Shown here piece after piece: positions 17,511 through 26,136 of a stretch of 64,000 nt of DNA. The DNA is from Agromyces tardus (lineage in GTDB: Bacteria; Actinomycetota; Actinomycetes; Actinomycetales; Microbacteriaceae): positions 89,242-153,241 of the forward strand of contig NZ_RHHB01000005.1 in NCBI RefSeq assembly GCF_003710805.1, in the 5' to 3' direction. The notes under the pieces were generated by a model. The model was not told where the DNA came from and searched no databases. It worked only from the letters and a program-made list of their open reading frames with translations. Position 1 is the stretch's first letter, and the number at the start of each line of letters is the position of its first letter. The position numbers and the translations under genes were made by a program.

Positions 17511-18953
17511 ATGACGGCACAGCCGATGCGGCGCCGGGGCACTGCGCGGCGCTCGTGGCTCGGCGGTGTACGCGACGCGATCGACGGCCTCGTCAAAAGC
17601 TCCCCCTCGCGATTCGCCATCCTCATCTTCCTCGCCCTGGTCATGGTGACCACGCTCCTGCTCTCGCTGCCGATCGCGCGCGCCGGCGAGGGCGAGGGCA
17701 CGCCGCTCGCCGACGCGCTGTTCACCGCGGTCTCGGTCATCTGCGTCACGGGACTCACGACGGTCGACATGGCGACGCACTGGTCGCCGTTCGGCAACGC
17801 CGTCATCTACATCGGCGTGAACATCGGCGGCATCGGCGTGCTCACGCTCGCGTCGATCCTCGGCCTCGTCATCTCCCGCCGGCTCGGCCTGCGCGCGCGC
17901 CTCATCGCGGCGAGCGACACGAACCCGTCGCGCATCCACCAGGGCCCGGTCTCCGAGAGCCAGGCGATCCGCCTCGGCGAGGTCGGCGGGCTCCTCGTCA
18001 CGGTTGCGATCAGCGCCCTCGTGATCGAGCTGACGATCGCCCTCGCGATGATCCCGAGCTTCCTGTCCGACGGCTACGACGCGTGGACGTCGACCTGGTA
18101 CAGCTTCTACTACTCCGCGATGGGCTTCACGAACACCGGCTTCAGCCCGAATCCGGGCGGCCTCGAGCCGCTGCAGGACGACTTCTGGTTCCTGTCGCTC
18201 CTCATGCTCAGCGTGTTCCTCGGCAGCCTCGGCTTCCCGGTGATCTACACGCTCGCGCGCGCCTGGCGCAAGCCGCGCAAGTGGAGCGTGCACGTGAAGC
18301 TCACGCTCGCCACGACGGTGATCCTCTTCGTCCTCGGCGCGCTCGCGTTCCTCGCGCTCGAGTACAACAACCCCAAGACGTACGGCCGCTTCGACGCCGG
18401 CACGACGGTCTTCGAGTCGTTCTTCATGTCGGCGATGACCCGTTCGGGCGGGTTCGCGACGATCGACATGGCCGACCTCAACGGCTCGAGCCTCCTCGTC
18501 TCCGACATGCTCATGTTCGTCGGCGGCGGCTCCGCCTCGACCGCGGGCGGCATCAAGGTGACGACCCTCGCGGTGCTGTTCCTCGCCGCGTTCGCCGAGG
18601 CCCGCGGCGCGCCCGCGATGGAGGCCTTCGGGAGACGCATCCCGCGCGACATCCTGCGGCTCGCGGTGAGCGTCGTACTGTGGGGCGCGACCATCGTCGC
18701 GGTGTCGACGATCATCCTGGCGCAGATCACCAGGGCGCAGCTCGACTACGTGCTCTTCGACGTGATCTCGGCGTTCGCCACGTGCGGCCTCTCGACGGGG
18801 TTCACCTTCGACCTGCCACCAGAGGGCAAGTACGTCATGGCTGCGACCATGTTCATGGGACGTGTCGGCACCGTCACGCTCGCGGCGGCCCTCGCCGCGA
18901 GCCAGCGGCGCCAGCTGTTCAAGCGACCGGAAGAGAGGCCCATCGTTGGTTGA
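17511..18953 (+). CDS. trkH: TrkH/KtrB-type potassium uptake channel subunit
   Basis: 480 residues and a K+-translocating membrane subunit. It shows repeated membrane-pore-membrane units with degenerate selectivity filters: SVICVTGLTTVD, SAMGFTNTGFSPNP, MTRSGGFATIDM and FATCGLSTGFTFDL. The gating-loop region GGGSASTAGGIKVTTLAV after the third pore is typical of TrkH/KtrB. It probably works with the cytosolic TrkA protein encoded next. ATG 17511 has a GAGGGGG ribosome-binding site. Its stop overlaps the trkA start by 8 nt. Together with kdp nearby the region carries both a constitutive and a high-affinity potassium system. Confidence 0.93.
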   Translation: MTAQPMRRRGTARRSWLGGVRDAIDGLVKSSPSRFAILIFLALVMVTTLLLSLPIARAGEGEGTPLADALFTAVSVICVTGLTTVDMATHWSPFGNAVIYIGVNIGGIGVLTLASILGLVISRRLGLRARLIAASDTNPSRIHQGPVSESQAIRLGEVGGLLVTVAISALVIELTIALAMIPSFLSDGYDAWTSTWYSFYYSAMGFTNTGFSPNPGGLEPLQDDFWFLSLLMLSVFLGSLGFPVIYTLARAWRKPRKWSVHVKLTLATTVILFVLGALAFLALEYNNPKTYGRFDAGTTVFESFFMSAMTRSGGFATIDMADLNGSSLLVSDMLMFVGGGSASTAGGIKVTTLAVLFLAAFAEARGAPAMEAFGRRIPRDILRLAVSVVLWGATIVAVSTIILAQITRAQLDYVLFDVISAFATCGLSTGFTFDLPPEGKYVMAATMFMGRVGTVTLAAALAASQRRQLFKRPEERPIVG

Positions 18954-19614
18954 TCGCATCAAGCACGACGCCCCCGTGCTCGTCATCGGCCTCGGCCGGT
19001 TCGGGGCCGCCACCGCAGGCCAGCTCGACCGCCTCGGCCGCGAGGTGCTCGCCGTCGACGACGACGAGGCCCTCGTGCAGAAGTGGGCCGAGCGGGTCAC
19101 CCACGCGGTCGTCGCCGACGCCCGGTCCATCGACGCGCTCAAGCAGATCGGCGCGCAGGAGTTCTCGATCGCGGTGTGCGCCGTCGGGTCGTCGGTCGAG
19201 GCATCCGTGCTCATCACCGCGAACCTCGTCGACCTCAAAGTGCCGCAGATCTGGGCGAAGGCGATCTCGACCTCGCACGGCAAGATCCTCGAGCGCATCG
19301 GCGCGAACCATGTGATCTACCCCGAACGCGAGGCGGGCGAGCGCACCGCGCACCTCGTGAGCGGGCGCATGCTCGACTTCATCGAGTTCGACGACGACTT
19401 CGCGCTCGTGAAGATGTATCCGCCGAAGCCCATCCGCGGCAAGAACCTCACCGAGTCGGGCGTGCGCTCGCGGCACAACGTCACGGTCGTGGGCGTGAAG
19501 AGTCCGGGCAAGCCGTTCACCTACGCGACCGAGCAGACGGTGGTGTCGAACCACGACCTCATCATCGTGTCGGGCACCGAGGCCGACATCGAGAAGTTCG
19601 CGGCGCTCGAGTGA
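18946..19614 (+). CDS. trkA: TrkA/KtrA-type potassium channel regulatory (RCK) protein
   Basis: 222 residues. The N-terminal Rossmann domain begins VLVIGLGRFGAATAGQL (GLGRFG at 15-20) and ends strand 2 with acidic VDDDEA, typical for NAD(H) or ATP binding. The C-terminal TrkA-C domain covers about residues 140-222. It gates TrkH in response to nucleotides. The start is TTG 18946, inside the last codons of trkH, with GAGAGG seven bases upstream. This rare start is supported by the spacing and because homology begins immediately after it. Confidence 0.92.
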   Translation: MVDRIKHDAPVLVIGLGRFGAATAGQLDRLGREVLAVDDDEALVQKWAERVTHAVVADARSIDALKQIGAQEFSIAVCAVGSSVEASVLITANLVDLKVPQIWAKAISTSHGKILERIGANHVIYPEREAGERTAHLVSGRMLDFIEFDDDFALVKMYPPKPIRGKNLTESGVRSRHNVTVVGVKSPGKPFTYATEQTVVSNHDLIIVSGTEADIEKFAALE

Positions 19615-19620
19615 GGACGC

Positions 19621-20019
19621 TCAGCCCAGCAGCGTGATGATCACCTGCACGAGGGTCGCCACGACGCCGATGCCGAGCAGCACGAGCGTGAGCGTGGCGA
19701 AGACCCGGCGGATGGGACGGACCCGCTCGAACCGGAGCCGGTCCGGCGTTCGCCGCCGGTAGAACATCGGCTGCTCGTCGGGCACCGTGACGTGGGCCCG
19801 CTCCTCGGCGCTGAGGTGCCGCTGCTGGAACTCGCCTCCGGCGAACCAGCGCACCGTGCTGTGGCCCGACTCGCCGTCGACGACGACCGCGTCGGTCGGC
19901 AGCCACGTGCCGTCGACGAGCCGCAGGATCACGGCGACGAGGAGGCAGGCGAAGCCCAGGCCGAACGCGATCCACGTGATCACCTCGGCGACCACCGAGA
20001 CGAGGTCGAGCACACCCAT
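19621..20019 (-). CDS. Hypothetical two-helix membrane protein
   Basis: 132 residues. One membrane helix lies near the N-terminus (VITWIAFGLGFACLLVAVILRLV) and one at the C-terminus (LTLVLLGIGVVATLVQVIITLL). They flank a soluble middle with WLPTDAVVVDGESGHSTVRWFAGGEF and PMFYRRRTPDRLRFE. I do not recognise a family with certainty; similar small proteins are widespread in Microbacteriaceae. ATG 20019 lies six bases after TACGGT, which excludes the in-frame GTG just upstream. It is divergent from rlmC and convergent with trkA. Confidence 0.75.
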   Translation of the reverse strand: MGVLDLVSVVAEVITWIAFGLGFACLLVAVILRLVDGTWLPTDAVVVDGESGHSTVRWFAGGEFQQRHLSAEERAHVTVPDEQPMFYRRRTPDRLRFERVRPIRRVFATLTLVLLGIGVVATLVQVIITLLG

Positions 20020-20025
20020 GTCCAC

Positions 20026-20031
20026 ACCGTA
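20026..20031 (-). promoter_or_regulatory. -10 hexamer (TACGGT) for a leaderless membrane-protein gene
   Basis: TACGGT on the minus strand, 6 nt before ATG 20019. Confidence 0.5.
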
Positions 20032-20063
20032 GCGCCCGGCGGCGGGCCGCTCGGTCGCGCGCG

Positions 20064-20069
20064 TACCCT
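20064..20069 (+). promoter_or_regulatory. -10 hexamer (TACCCT) for leaderless rlmC
   Basis: TACCCT, 7 nt before ATG 20077. The TTGAGGCG between the two is short for a leader with a ribosome-binding site. Confidence 0.5.
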
Positions 20070-20076
20070 TGAGGCG

Positions 20077-21222
20077 ATGCAGTGCGACTACTTCGACGAC
20101 GGGCGCTGCCGTTCGTGCGCGCTCATGGGCGTGCCGTACCCCGCGCAGCTCGCCGGCAAGCAGCGCGACTGCGAGGCGATGCTCGCCCCGCTCGGCGTGG
20201 CCGACTGGCGCCCGCCGGTGACGAGCCGCGAGGCGGCCTACCGCAACAAGGCGAAGATGGTCGTCGGCGGCACGGTCGAGGCGCCCACGATCGGCATCCT
20301 CGACGCCGACGGCCGCGGGGTCGACCTGCAGGCATGCGGCATCTGCTCGCCCGGGCACCGCGCGGCGTTCCCGGTGATCGCCGAGTTCGTCGGCCGCGCG
20401 CACATCACGCCCTACGACGTGCCGTCGCGGCGGGGCGAGCTCAAGCACGTGATCCTCACCGAATCGCCCGACGGCGAGCTCATGCTGCGGTTCGTGCTGC
20501 GCTCGACCGAGCCCGTCGCCCGCATCCGCAAGCACCTCGGCTGGCTCCTCGAGCGGATGCCGCAGGCCGCCGTCGTCACCGTCAACGTGCTGCCCGAGCA
20601 CCGCGCGGCACTCGAGGGCGACGAGGAGCTCGTGCTCACCGACGCGTCGACCCTCGCGATGCACGTGAACGACGTGACGCTGCACCTGCGGCCGCGCAGC
20701 TTCTTCCAGACGAACACCGAGATCGCGTCGGCGCTCTACCGCGAGGCCCGCGAGTGGTCCCACGCCGTCGCGCCCGCCACGGCGTGGGACCTCTACTGCG
20801 GCGTCGGGGGGTTCGCCCTGCACGTGGCGGGCGCCGCGGCCGACGTGGTCGGCATCGAGACGAGCGCCGAGGCGATCGCGAGCGCCGAGTTGAGCGCCGC
20901 CGAGGCGGGGCTGTCGCACGTGCGGTTCGCCGCCGGGGATGCCACCGAGTTCGCCCTCGCCGCGGCATCCGCCCCCGAGCTCGTGATCGTGAACCCGCCG
21001 CGCCGCGGCATCGGCGCCGCGCTCGCGGGCTGGCTCGAGGCGTCGTCGGCACGGCACGTGCTCTACTCGAGCTGCAACCCCGCGTCGCTCGCGCGCGACC
21101 TCGCGGCGATGCCGTCGTTGCGGCCGCGGCAGGCGCGCATGTTCGACATGTTCCCGCAGACGGGGCACGTCGAGGTCATGGTGCTGCTGGAGCGCGCGGC
21201 GCCCCCTCCGCCGGTCGAGTAG
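20077..21222 (+). CDS. rlmC: 23S rRNA (uracil-C5)-methyltransferase RlmC-type
   Basis: 381 residues. The N-terminal iron-sulfur cluster cysteines are Cys3, Cys11 and Cys14 (MQCDYFDDGRCRSC), with a fourth in ACGIC. The SAM-binding motif WDLYCGVGGFALHVA, the VNPPRRGIG motif and the catalytic nucleophile in LYSSCNP follow. It methylates a uracil of 23S rRNA (U747 in the E. coli RlmC naming); the exact position here is inferred. The last codons (PPPPVE) and the TAG stop fall in a half-unit of the intergenic repeat, as in resB and tadA. ATG 20077 follows a -10 box by seven bases. Confidence 0.9.
   Translation: MQCDYFDDGRCRSCALMGVPYPAQLAGKQRDCEAMLAPLGVADWRPPVTSREAAYRNKAKMVVGGTVEAPTIGILDADGRGVDLQACGICSPGHRAAFPVIAEFVGRAHITPYDVPSRRGELKHVILTESPDGELMLRFVLRSTEPVARIRKHLGWLLERMPQAAVVTVNVLPEHRAALEGDEELVLTDASTLAMHVNDVTLHLRPRSFFQTNTEIASALYREAREWSHAVAPATAWDLYCGVGGFALHVAGAAADVVGIETSAEAIASAELSAAEAGLSHVRFAAGDATEFALAAASAPELVIVNPPRRGIGAALAGWLEASSARHVLYSSCNPASLARDLAAMPSLRPRQARMFDMFPQTGHVEVMVLLERAAPPPPVE
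21211..21222. repeat. Solo half-unit of the intergenic repeat at the rlmC stop
   Basis: CCGGTCGAGTAG, the outer arm of the repeat family with no partner. It supplies the Val-Glu-stop of rlmC. Confidence 0.7.
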
Positions 21223-21390
21223 CACGTGAGCCGCATGTCAGGGCACCGTAGGGATGTCCGGCCGGGGCGTTAGGAAACCGTGAGGATCCTCCCCGCCAGG
21301 GCCGCGCGGGTGTTGCATCGGAGACGCAGCACCTCGCTGCCCGCCCGCCGCGCACTGCGGCCCGCGGCATCCGCTGGATCGGGAGTCTCC

Positions 21391-21474
21391 GTGCTCGACG
21401 TCGTCACCCTCCTCGGCGTCATCGCCGTGTTCGCGCTCATCGGCCTCATCGCCAAGGGGGTCGAGAAGCTGTGA
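21391..21474 (+). CDS. 27-residue hydrophobic small protein upstream of kdpF
   Basis: GTG 21391 begins [21 protein letters not shown] and ends GVEKL: one membrane helix with a short basic tail. GGGAG sits five bases before the start, an excellent ribosome-binding site, and the stop overlaps the kdpF start (GTGA), so it is translationally coupled into the kdp operon. The frame is open upstream to GTG 21280, but that part is Arg-rich and unlikely to be translated. It resembles KdpF in size but not in sequence. It could stabilise the Kdp complex or sense its assembly; this is inference. Confidence 0.7.
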   Translation: MLDVVTLLGVIAVFALIGLIAKGVEKL

Positions 21475-21560
21475 TCGTGTTCGAGCTCCTCGCCGCGGCC
21501 CTGGGCGTCGCCGCCGTGGTGTACCTCGTGGTCGCCCTCGTGAAGCCCGAGCGGTTCTGA
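21471..21560 (+). CDS. kdpF: KdpF, small subunit of the potassium-transporting ATPase
   Basis: 29 residues from GTG 21471: one membrane helix ([19 protein letters not shown]) followed by KPERF, the characteristic KdpF ending. KdpF packs against KdpA and stabilises KdpFABC. It overlaps the preceding small ORF by four bases and kdpA by one (TGATG). It is too short for ordinary ORF calling. Confidence 0.9.
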   Translation: MIVFELLAAALGVAAVVYLVVALVKPERF

Positions 21561-23233
21561 TGGACGCGCTCCTCGCCGTCGCGCAAGCGGCCACCCTCGT
21601 GCTCGTCCTCGCGCTCGTGTACCGCCCGCTGGGCGACTACGTGGCCCACGTCTACACCTCCGAGCGGGATTGGCGGGTCGAACGCGTGCTCTACCGGCTC
21701 GTGGGCGTGGATCCTCGTTCGGAGCAATCGTGGACGGCCTATGTGCGCGGTGTGCTGGCGTTCTCGGTGGTCGGCGTCGTCTTCGTGTACGTGCTGCAGC
21801 GCGCCCAGGCGGTGCTGCCCTTCTCGCTCGGCTTCCCCGCGGTGCCGGAGGCACTCTCCTTCAACACCGCTGCCTCGTTCGTCACGAACACGAACTGGCA
21901 GTCCTACTCCCCCGACGTGACGATGGGCTACACGGTGCAGCTCGCCGGCCTCGCGGTGCAGAACTTCGTGTCGTCGGCCGTCGGGATCGCGGTCGCGATC
22001 GCGCTGGTGCGGGGGCTGGCCCGCCGTGGCTCCGGCACGATCGGCAACTTCTGGGTCGATCTGTTCCGCGGGTCGTTCCGCGTGCTGCTGCCCCTGGCGC
22101 TCGTGGTGGCGGTCGTGCTCATCGCGGGCGGCGTCGTGCAGAACTTCACCGGCTTCACCGACGTCACGACCCTCGCCGGCAACTCGCAAGCCCTACCCGG
22201 CGGGCCGGTCGCCTCGCAGGAGGCCATCAAGGAGCTCGGCACGAACGGCGGCGGGTTCTTCAACGCCAACTCGTCGCATCCGTTCGAGAACCCCTCCGGC
22301 TGGACGAACCTGCTCGAGATCGCGCTCCTGCTCGCGATCCCGCTCTCGCTGCCGCGCACCTTCGGCCGCATGGTGGGGAACCCCCGGCAGGGCGCCGCGA
22401 TCCTCGGCGTGATGATCGTCATCGCCGTCGGGTCGCTCGCCGCGCTGAGCGCGCTCGAGGCGGCCGGCGCGGGCACGGCCCCGCAGCTCGCGGGCGGTGC
22501 GATGGAGGGCAAGGAGCAGCGGTACGGCGTGCTCTCGTCTGCCTTGTTCGCCACCGCCACCACGCTGACCTCGACCGGTGCCGTCAACTCGATGCACGAC
22601 TCCTACACCGCCCTCGGCGGCATGATGCCGATGCTCAACATGATGTTCGGCGAGGTCGCACCCGGCGGCGTCGGCTCGGGCCTCTACGGGATGCTCGTGC
22701 TCGCGATCATCGCCGTGTTCGTCGCCGGACTCCTCGTGGGCCGCACGCCCGAGTACCTCGGCAAGAAGATCGGCCCCCGCGAGATCAAGCTCGCGAGCCT
22801 GTACATCCTCGTGACGCCCACGCTCGTGCTCGCGGGCACCGCCCTCTCCTTCGCGATCCCGGGTGTGCGCGAGGACGTGGAGTCCACCTCGATCTGGAAT
22901 CCGGGCGTGCACGGGCTCTCCGAGGTCGTCTACGCCTTCACGTCGGCGTCGAACAACAACGGCTCCGCGTTCGCGGGACTCACGGCGAACACGCCCTGGC
23001 TGAACTGGGCCCTCGGCGCCGCCATGCTCCTGGGCAGGTTCGTGCCGATCGTGCTCGTGCTCGCCCTCGCCGGCGGCCTCGCGGCGCAGCAGAAGGTGCC
23101 CGAGACCGCCGGAACGCTCCCGACCACGAAGCCGCAGTTCGTCGGCCTCCTCCTGGGCGTCACCGTCATCGTGACCGCCCTCACCTACTTCCCCGTTCTC
23201 ACGCTGGGTCCCCTGGCGGAAGGGCTGAGCTGA
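21560..23233 (+). CDS. kdpA: KdpA, potassium-binding channel subunit of K+-ATPase
   Basis: 557 residues. KdpA is the SKT-superfamily channel that selects K+ before it is passed to KdpB. All four pore signatures are visible: [46 protein letters not shown] and [12 protein letters not shown]. The length matches the family (about 557 in E. coli). The start overlaps the kdpF stop. In the membrane it forms a complex with KdpB, KdpC and KdpF for high-affinity scavenging when external K+ is low. Confidence 0.97.
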   Translation: MDALLAVAQAATLVLVLALVYRPLGDYVAHVYTSERDWRVERVLYRLVGVDPRSEQSWTAYVRGVLAFSVVGVVFVYVLQRAQAVLPFSLGFPAVPEALSFNTAASFVTNTNWQSYSPDVTMGYTVQLAGLAVQNFVSSAVGIAVAIALVRGLARRGSGTIGNFWVDLFRGSFRVLLPLALVVAVVLIAGGVVQNFTGFTDVTTLAGNSQALPGGPVASQEAIKELGTNGGGFFNANSSHPFENPSGWTNLLEIALLLAIPLSLPRTFGRMVGNPRQGAAILGVMIVIAVGSLAALSALEAAGAGTAPQLAGGAMEGKEQRYGVLSSALFATATTLTSTGAVNSMHDSYTALGGMMPMLNMMFGEVAPGGVGSGLYGMLVLAIIAVFVAGLLVGRTPEYLGKKIGPREIKLASLYILVTPTLVLAGTALSFAIPGVREDVESTSIWNPGVHGLSEVVYAFTSASNNNGSAFAGLTANTPWLNWALGAAMLLGRFVPIVLVLALAGGLAAQQKVPETAGTLPTTKPQFVGLLLGVTVIVTALTYFPVLTLGPLAEGLS

Positions 23234-23236
23234 TCC

Positions 23237-25402
23237 ATGTCGACCATCACCGAACACGCACCCTCCGGGCACACGCCGCGACCGATGGGCTCCCCGTCGA
23301 AGCGCCCCCGCGGCGCATTCGGCATGACACAACTGCTCCAGGCGTTGCCGGGGGCGCTCCGCAAGCTCGATCCGCGCCGGATGTGGCACACCCCCGTCAT
23401 GTTCATCGTCGAGGTCGGCGCGGCGCTGACCACGGCGATCGCGATCGCCGAGCCGTTCCTCGGCGGCCCCGAGTCGTCAGGGGGCACCGATGTGCCCGTC
23501 ACGTTCACGTGGGCCATCGCGGTCTGGCTCTGGCTCACCGTGATCTTCGCCAACCTCGCCGAGTCGGTCGCCGAGGGACGCGGCAAGGCGCAGGCCGACA
23601 CCCTCCGCCGCACCCGCACCTCGACGGTCGCCCGGCTGGTGCGCGGCTACGATCCGGTTCGGGATGCCGCGGCCGAGCGCACGACCGTGACCGAAGTCGC
23701 CTCGGCAGACCTGGCACTCGGCGATGTCGTGGTCGTCGAGGCCGGACAGCTCATCCCCGGCGACGGCGACATCGTGCAGGGCATCGCCTCGGTCGACGAG
23801 TCCGCGATCACCGGCGAGTCCGCGCCCGTCGTGCGGGAGTCGGGCGGCGACCGCTCCGCCGTCACCGGTGGCACGCGCGTGCTCTCCGACCGGATCGTGG
23901 TGCGGATCACCTCGAAGCCCGGGGAGACGTTCGTCGACCGCATGATCGCGCTCGTCGAGGGCGCGGCGCGTCAGAAGACGCCGAACGAGATCGCGCTCGA
24001 CATCCTGCTGGCGAGCCTGTCGATCATCTTCGTGATCGTCGTGCTGACCCTCAACCCGATCGCCTCCTACGCCGCGGAGCCCGCGTCGATCCCCGTGCTC
24101 GTCGCCCTGCTCGTGTGCCTCATCCCCACCACGATCGGCGCGCTGCTGTCGGCCATCGGCATCGCCGGCATGGATCGGCTGGTGCAGCGGAATGTGCTCG
24201 CGATGTCGGGGCGCGCGGTCGAGGCCGCCGGCGACGTCACGACACTCCTCCTCGACAAGACCGGCACCATCACCTACGGCAACCGCCGGGCGAGCGAGTT
24301 CGTGCCGTTGCCGGGTGTCGCGGTGACCGACCTCGAGCAGGCGGCGTCGCTCGCCTCCCTCGCGGACCCCACGCCAGAGGGCGCCTCGATCGTCGAGTTG
24401 GCCGCGCAGCACGGCATCCGGTACGAGACCGCCCCGAACGGCGAGGTCGTGCCGTTCACCGCTCAGACCCGCATGTCGGGCATCGACCTGGCGAACGGCT
24501 CGAGCATCCGCAAGGGCGCAGGGTCCGCGGTGCGAGCGTGGGTGGAGACCACCGGGCCGATCCCGTCGGAGGTGCTCGAGGAACTGCAGGGGCGCGTCGA
24601 GGTGATCTCGACCGACGGCGGTACGCCGCTCGTCGTGGCTGCGAAGGCCGCCGACGGCGTCGCCCGCATCCTCGGCGTCGTGCACCTGAAGGACATCGTC
24701 AAGGACGGCCTGCGCGAACGCTTCACCGAGCTGCGATCGATGGGCATCCGCACGGTGATGATCACCGGGGACAACCCACTCACCGCGAAGGCCATCGCGG
24801 CCGAGGCGGGCGTCGACGACTACCTCGCCGAGGCCACTCCCGAGGACAAGATGGCGCTCATCCGACGCGAGCAGCAGGGCGGCAACCTCGTCGCCATGAC
24901 CGGCGACGGCACGAACGACGCCCCCGCGCTCGCGCAGGCCGACGTCGGCGTCGCGATGAACACGGGCACGTCGGCCGCGAAGGAGGCCGGCAACATGGTC
25001 GACCTCGACTCCGACCCGACGAAGCTCATCGAGATCGTGCGCATCGGCAAGCAGCTGCTCATCACGCGCGGCGCGCTCACGACCTTCTCGATCGCGAACG
25101 ACGTGGCGAAGTACTTCGCGATCATCCCGGCGATGTTCGCCGGCATCTTCCCGGGGCTCGCGGTGCTCAACCTCATGCAGCTGCACTCGCCCGCGTCGGC
25201 GATCCTGTCGGCGATCATCTTCAACGCCGTCATCATCGTCGCGCTCATCCCGCTGGCGCTGCGCGGCGTGGCGTATCGGCCGGGCGGAGCTACGGCGATC
25301 CTCAACCGCAACCTCCTCGTCTACGGACTCGGCGGCATCGTCGCCCCCTTCATCGGGATCAAGCTGATCGACCTCGTCGTCAGCCTCATCCCCGGGTTCT
25401 GA
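23237..25402 (+). CDS. kdpB: KdpB, P-type ATPase subunit
   Basis: 721 residues. KdpB is the catalytic P-type ATPase: DKTGT phosphorylation site with Asp340, the TGES actuator motif ([19 protein letters not shown]), and the hinge motif [18 protein letters not shown]. It hydrolyses ATP to drive K+ delivered from KdpA across the membrane. It starts three bases after the kdpA stop. The junction to kdpC is abnormal: 119 nt containing a complete intergenic repeat, where kdp genes are normally almost contiguous. Confidence 0.97.
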   Translation: MSTITEHAPSGHTPRPMGSPSKRPRGAFGMTQLLQALPGALRKLDPRRMWHTPVMFIVEVGAALTTAIAIAEPFLGGPESSGGTDVPVTFTWAIAVWLWLTVIFANLAESVAEGRGKAQADTLRRTRTSTVARLVRGYDPVRDAAAERTTVTEVASADLALGDVVVVEAGQLIPGDGDIVQGIASVDESAITGESAPVVRESGGDRSAVTGGTRVLSDRIVVRITSKPGETFVDRMIALVEGAARQKTPNEIALDILLASLSIIFVIVVLTLNPIASYAAEPASIPVLVALLVCLIPTTIGALLSAIGIAGMDRLVQRNVLAMSGRAVEAAGDVTTLLLDKTGTITYGNRRASEFVPLPGVAVTDLEQAASLASLADPTPEGASIVELAAQHGIRYETAPNGEVVPFTAQTRMSGIDLANGSSIRKGAGSAVRAWVETTGPIPSEVLEELQGRVEVISTDGGTPLVVAAKAADGVARILGVVHLKDIVKDGLRERFTELRSMGIRTVMITGDNPLTAKAIAAEAGVDDYLAEATPEDKMALIRREQQGGNLVAMTGDGTNDAPALAQADVGVAMNTGTSAAKEAGNMVDLDSDPTKLIEIVRIGKQLLITRGALTTFSIANDVAKYFAIIPAMFAGIFPGLAVLNLMQLHSPASAILSAIIFNAVIIVALIPLALRGVAYRPGGATAILNRNLLVYGLGGIVAPFIGIKLIDLVVSLIPGF

Positions 25403-25412
25403 GCCATGCGTC

Positions 25413-25494
25413 CATCGAGCAACGAGCGCGGCGAGCGTATCGAAACCACACGGTCCGGGTCTCGATACGGCCCCGGCGGGCCGACTCGACCGAC
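25413..25494. repeat. Palindromic repeat unit inside the kdp operon
   Basis: ATCGAGCAACGAGCGCGGCGAG with CGTATCGAAACC faces GGTCTCGATACGGCC and CCGACTCGACCGACG: one complete but slightly diverged unit between kdpB and kdpC. It could form a hairpin in the kdp mRNA. Confidence 0.9.
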
Positions 25495-25521
25495 GACGAC
25501 GTCGAAAGGAAACCGACAGAC

Positions 25522-26133
25522 ATGAGCGCGACACGTACCGCGGTGCGCACCCACTGGGTCGCGATCCGCGCGATGCTGCTCTTCACGCTGGTGCTCGGCG
25601 TCGGGTACACGCTCGTCGTGACCGCCATCGGCCAGCTCGCGTTCCCCGCCCGGGCGAACGGCTCCCTGGTCGCGAACGCCGACGGCGACACGGTCGGCTC
25701 AGCCCTGATCGGGCAGTCGTTCACGGATGCCGCGGGCGACCCGCTGCCCGAGTGGTTCCAGCCGCGGCCCTCCGCCGCGGGCGACGGGTACGACGCGGCC
25801 GCATCGGGCGCCAGCAATCTCGGGCCCGAGAACCCCGACCTCATCGCCCTCATCGAGGAGCGCAGGGCCCAGGTCGCCGCGTTCAACGGAGTCTCCCCGC
25901 AGGACGTGCCGGCCGACGCCGTCACCGCCTCGGCGTCGGGCCTCGACCCGCACATCAGCCCCGAGTACGCTCGGCTCCAGGTCGCCCGCGTCGCCGAGGC
26001 GCGCGGCCTGCCGGAGGCCGAGGTGCGCGCACTCGTGGAGTCTCGGATCCAGGCACGGGACCTCGGTTACCTGGGCGAGCCGACGGTCAACGTGCTGCAG
26101 CTGAACCTCGCCCTGGCGGAGCTGGAGGGGTAG
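25522..26133 (+). CDS. kdpC: KdpC, subunit of the potassium-transporting ATPase
   Basis: 203 residues. One N-terminal membrane helix (AMLLFTLVLGVGYTLVVTAIG) is followed by an extracytoplasmic domain with the family signatures GSALIGQSF, WFQPRPSA, SGASNLGPENP and ASASGLDPHISP. KdpC stabilises the complex and may raise K+ affinity. AAGGAA provides the ribosome-binding site, so it can start independently of kdpB despite the intervening repeat. Its stop is directly followed by kdpD. Confidence 0.96.
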   Translation: MSATRTAVRTHWVAIRAMLLFTLVLGVGYTLVVTAIGQLAFPARANGSLVANADGDTVGSALIGQSFTDAAGDPLPEWFQPRPSAAGDGYDAAASGASNLGPENPDLIALIEERRAQVAAFNGVSPQDVPADAVTASASGLDPHISPEYARLQVARVAEARGLPEAEVRALVESRIQARDLGYLGEPTVNVLQLNLALAELEG

Positions 26134-26136
26134 CGG

